This document shows positions 12,279-14,219 of a stretch of 14,219 nt of DNA, in pieces (positions within the stretch are counted from its first letter, which is position 1; every line of letters begins with the position of its first letter). This DNA is from JAKFWF01 sp031401535 (lineage in GTDB: Bacteria > Pseudomonadota > Alphaproteobacteria > Rhizobiales > Hyphomicrobiaceae): positions 1-14,219 of the forward strand of contig JANNRP010000212.1 of the NCBI GenBank assembly GCA_031401535.1, written 5' to 3'. Both the position numbers and the translations under genes were made by a program. The notes under the pieces are model-generated. The model had not been told where the DNA came from and searched no databases. It was given only the letters and a program-made list of their open reading frames with translations.

Positions 12279-13685
12279 ATGACCGCCAATCTGACCGCCA
12301 TCCTCTACCTCGTCTCAGGCGTGCTGTTCATCATGGCATTGCAAGGCCTATCAAGCCCGGCATCGTCGCGCATGGGCAACATCTACGGCATGGTCGGCAT
12401 GACCATCGCAATCTTGACGACGCTCGCCAACCTCGGCGCGAGCGACAGCGTACTGACGTGGATTCTGATCATAGGTGGCCTGGGTCTGGGCGGCGCGATC
12501 GGCGCTTACACCGCCCGCACTATTCCAATGACAATGATGCCGGAATTGGTGGCAGCTTTCCACTCGTTGGTCGGCCTGGCTGCGGTGTTCGTTGCGGCCG
12601 CGGCTCTCTATGCGCCGGAAGCATTCGGTATTGGCAAGCCGGGCACCATTGCAGGCACCAGTCTCGCCGAAATGGCATTGGGAGCGGCCATCGGTGCCAT
12701 CACATTTACCGGTTCGGTCATCGCCTTCGCAAAGCTATCAGGCCGGATGCCTGGCAAGCCCATCATGCTGCCGATGCGCCACGTCATCAACATTGCGCTC
12801 GCCGTCGGCCTTGCCGTGTTGATCTATTGGTTCTGCAAAACCGAATCCGCAATCCTGTTCTGGCTGATCGTACTTGCCGCGCTCGCCTTCGGCGGATTGC
12901 TCATAATCCCAATCGGCGGCGCGGACATGCCCGTCGTCGTGTCGATGCTCAACTCCTATTCCGGCTGGGCGGCAGCCGGTATCGGCTTCACGCTCGGCAA
13001 TATCGCGTTGATCATTACAGGCGCGCTTGTCGGCTCGTCGGGAGCGATCCTGTCCTACATCATGTGTAAGGGTATGAATCGCTCCTTCATCTCGGTGATC
13101 GCCGGTGGCTTCGGCGGCGAAGTTGCGGCAGCAGCAGACGGCACTGCCGAACAGCGTCCGGTGAAGCTCGGCTCGGCGGAAGACGCGGCCTACCTCATGA
13201 AGAATGCGCAAAAGGTCATCATCGTGCCAGGCTATGGCATGGCCGTCGCCCAGGCTCAGCACGCGCTGCGTGAAATGGCCGACAATCTCAAAAAGGCCGG
13301 CGTGGAGGTCAAGTATGCGATCCACCCCGTGGCCGGCCGCATGCCAGGCCATATGAACGTGCTGCTCGCTGAAGCCAACGTGCCTTATGACGAGGTATTC
13401 GAGCTCGAAGACATCAATAGCGAATTTGGCCAAGCCGACATCGCCTTCGTGATCGGCGCCAATGATGTGACGAACCCAGCCGCCGAGGACGACAAGACGT
13501 CGCCAATCTACGGCATGCCGGTATTGCAGGTGTGGAAAGCTGGCACCGTAATGTTCAATAAACGGTCATTGGCATCGGGTTATGCCGGCGTCGACAACCC
13601 GCTGTTCTACAAAGACAACACGATGATGCTGCTGGGCGATGCCAAGAAGATGACAGAGACGATTGTGAAGGCACTCGCGCATTAA
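12279..13685 (+). CDS. pntB: Proton-translocating NAD(P) transhydrogenase beta subunit
   Basis: The 468-aa beta subunit combines the rest of the membrane channel (dII, about 1-265) with the NADP(H)-binding domain dIII (about 290-468). Visible landmarks are 'RMGNIYGMVGMTIAILTTLA' (31-50); the proton-path His95 in 'PELVAAFHSLVGLAAVF' (88-104); the Rossmann-type loop 'VPGYGMAVAQAQHALREM'; 'HPVAGRMPGHMNVLLAEANV'; and 'VIGANDVTNPAAEDDKTSPI', which clamps NADP. The ATG at 12279 is family-consistent with GGAAA upstream; an in-frame start 108 bases earlier lies inside the lipoprotein ORF and adds nothing recognisable. Length is normal. It completes the pntAA-pntAB-pntB set, so the enzyme should be assembled and supply NADPH. 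Confidence 0.97.
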   Translation: MTANLTAILYLVSGVLFIMALQGLSSPASSRMGNIYGMVGMTIAILTTLANLGASDSVLTWILIIGGLGLGGAIGAYTARTIPMTMMPELVAAFHSLVGLAAVFVAAAALYAPEAFGIGKPGTIAGTSLAEMALGAAIGAITFTGSVIAFAKLSGRMPGKPIMLPMRHVINIALAVGLAVLIYWFCKTESAILFWLIVLAALAFGGLLIIPIGGADMPVVVSMLNSYSGWAAAGIGFTLGNIALIITGALVGSSGAILSYIMCKGMNRSFISVIAGGFGGEVAAAADGTAEQRPVKLGSAEDAAYLMKNAQKVIIVPGYGMAVAQAQHALREMADNLKKAGVEVKYAIHPVAGRMPGHMNVLLAEANVPYDEVFELEDINSEFGQADIAFVIGANDVTNPAAEDDKTSPIYGMPVLQVWKAGTVMFNKRSLASGYAGVDNPLFYKDNTMMLLGDAKKMTETIVKALAH

Positions 13686-13755
13686 AGGTTTAGATGACCG
13701 ACACGTTGTCGCCTTGCCCTCTGCCGCGGCGAGAATTCGAAAGACACTTGCATAG

Positions 13756-13771
13756 ATGGGGATTGCCCCAT
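13756..13771 (+). promoter_or_regulatory. Hairpin ATGGGG-ATTG-CCCCAT over the ribosome-binding site of the HicB remnant
   Basis: Perfect 6-bp arms at 13756-13761 and 13766-13771 enclose ATTG. The left arm is the GGGG that would serve as Shine-Dalgarno, and the right arm ends in the AT of the start codon at 13770, so the structure would hide the start. The left arm also begins a 5-codon reading frame (ATG GGG ATT GCC CCA) whose TGA overlaps that ATG. It may be an autoregulatory operator or a translational control, or coincidence. Confidence 0.35.
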
Positions 13772-13938
13772 GAACCTGATGATCCAATGCGAACGCGAGG
13801 ATGACGGTCGCTGGCTCGCAGAAGTTCCTGAACTAGCGGGTGTACTCACCTATGGGCCGAGCCGTGAAGCAGCAGCAGCAGGGCAAATACTTGCTCTGCG
13901 CGTTCTTGGCGGATCGCCTTGAGCACGACGAAGCTTAA
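13770..13938 (+). pseudogene. HicB-family antitoxin-like gene broken by a single extra base
   Basis: From the ATG at 13770 translation gives MNLMIQCEREDDGRWLAEVP then ELAGVLTYGPSREAAAAG, a HicB-type fold typical of type II toxin-antitoxin antitoxins (sheet-forming 'E.DGRW.AE.PEL.GV..YG' block). After 'LALRVL' the reading frame ends in GGSP and a TGA at 13920-13922. Dropping one G from the GG at 13908-13909 restores the family ending 'LALRVLADRLEHDEA' and a TAA at 13936-13938, so a +1 insertion is the simplest reading. The 50-aa in-frame product would lose only the last helix. No HicA-like toxin is found up- or downstream in the window. A genuine short form or a sequencing error remain possible. 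Confidence 0.75.
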
Positions 13939-14064
13939 CAGTTTGAGTTCGGACGCCCGACAGCCTTCGTCCTTCAACGATTTAGCAAATCATTTACTTC
14001 TTGCCAGTAGCGTTCGATACTCACCGAAAAAGTTGGTGGGAATCGCTCAACACGCGGACGTGGC

Positions 14065-14219
14065 ATGGCAAGTGGTCGCAGTGTCGTGGGTCATACCAGG
14101 CAGGTCGTATCCGTGCCGTCGGTTGAGCTTGTCGATCAAATTATGGGATTCGCGATTGTCGCTGTGCTGCCGACCATATTCTGGGCCGGACTCTTACTGG
14201 CGGTATCGGCCACGTTTGA
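14065..14219 (+). CDS. Start of a possible membrane protein gene, cut by window edge
   Basis: The frame is open from just after a TAG at about 14006-14008 to the end of the window. From the ATG at 14065 it reads MASGRSVVGHTRQVVSVPSV then ELVDQ, followed by an apolar stretch 'IMGFAIVAVLPTIFWAGLLL' with AVSATF: one likely transmembrane helix. Only 51 residues are visible, there is no strong Shine-Dalgarno and no family can be named. Upstream, 13939-14064 shows no other gene on either strand. Confidence 0.4.
   Translation, partial: MASGRSVVGHTRQVVSVPSVELVDQIMGFAIVAVLPTIFWAGLLLAVSATF

Noticed and set aside
12738..13433. 231-codon minus-strand frame opposite pntB
   Set aside because: His/Asp/Arg-rich complement of the pntB reading frame; no start signals or family features.
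13697..13713. CGACA-CGT-TGTCG as a terminator after pntB
   Set aside because: Only a 5-bp stem with a 3-base loop and no T run; too weak to call.
13939..14064. HicA toxin or other gene after the HicB remnant
   Set aside because: No frame on either strand shows the short basic HicA fold with its conserved His; nothing recognisable is present.

Overview
The window comes from the chromosome of a GC-rich alphaproteobacterium, most likely of the order Hyphomicrobiales. Four things point there: the split three-gene transhydrogenase (pntAA-pntAB-pntB) preceded by a tiny aa3-type cytochrome oxidase subunit IV gene, a BBP2-type outer-membrane barrel, a KpsF/KdsD isomerase, and TTGCTG/TTGGCG-N17-TATARN promoter-like sequences. 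It is dense housekeeping and envelope DNA. I see no insertion sequence, prophage, CRISPR array, rRNA or tRNA. The genus cannot be named from sequence alone.

Left part (1-2015, minus strand): the 5' end of a periplasmic adaptor of an RND-type efflux pump runs off the left edge, with a candidate promoter and operator. Next comes a two- or three-gene unit: a class I fumarase/tartrate dehydratase beta-subunit homologue without an alpha partner, a 4HBT-fold thioesterase that appears to start at a TTG overlapping the fumB-like stop, and a possible small membrane-anchored ORF.

Centre-left (2168-3578, plus strand): a promoter with an adjacent 12-bp perfect palindrome drives ndk, a Rid-family protein lacking the usual Arg, and a DinB-fold protein. 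The last two overlap by ATGA. A convergent 89-aa secreted protein gene follows. Then, on the minus strand, come tctA and tctB, the two membrane subunits of a tripartite tricarboxylate transporter with no binding-protein gene nearby, and a large outer-membrane beta-barrel gene.

Centre-right (8062-9778): kdsD (arabinose-5-phosphate isomerase, first step of Kdo synthesis) diverges from the barrel gene, so two envelope genes share one control region. A conserved-looking exported hypothetical converges on kdsD.

Right part (9895-14219, plus strand): the oxidase subunit IV-like microprotein (47 aa), pntAA, pntAB, an AT-richer lipoprotein ORF, and pntB. Together these make the proton-translocating NAD(P) transhydrogenase, which uses the proton-motive force to make NADPH. 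The lipoprotein interrupting the pnt cluster is the oddest object here. After pntB lie a HicB-type antitoxin remnant broken by one extra G and the start of a membrane-protein ORF that runs off the right edge.

No wholly new system is evident. The most worthwhile leads are the lipoprotein inside the pnt operon, the orphan fumB-like/thioesterase pair, the frameshifted HicB with a hairpin over its start site, and several clean palindromes in intergenic control regions.
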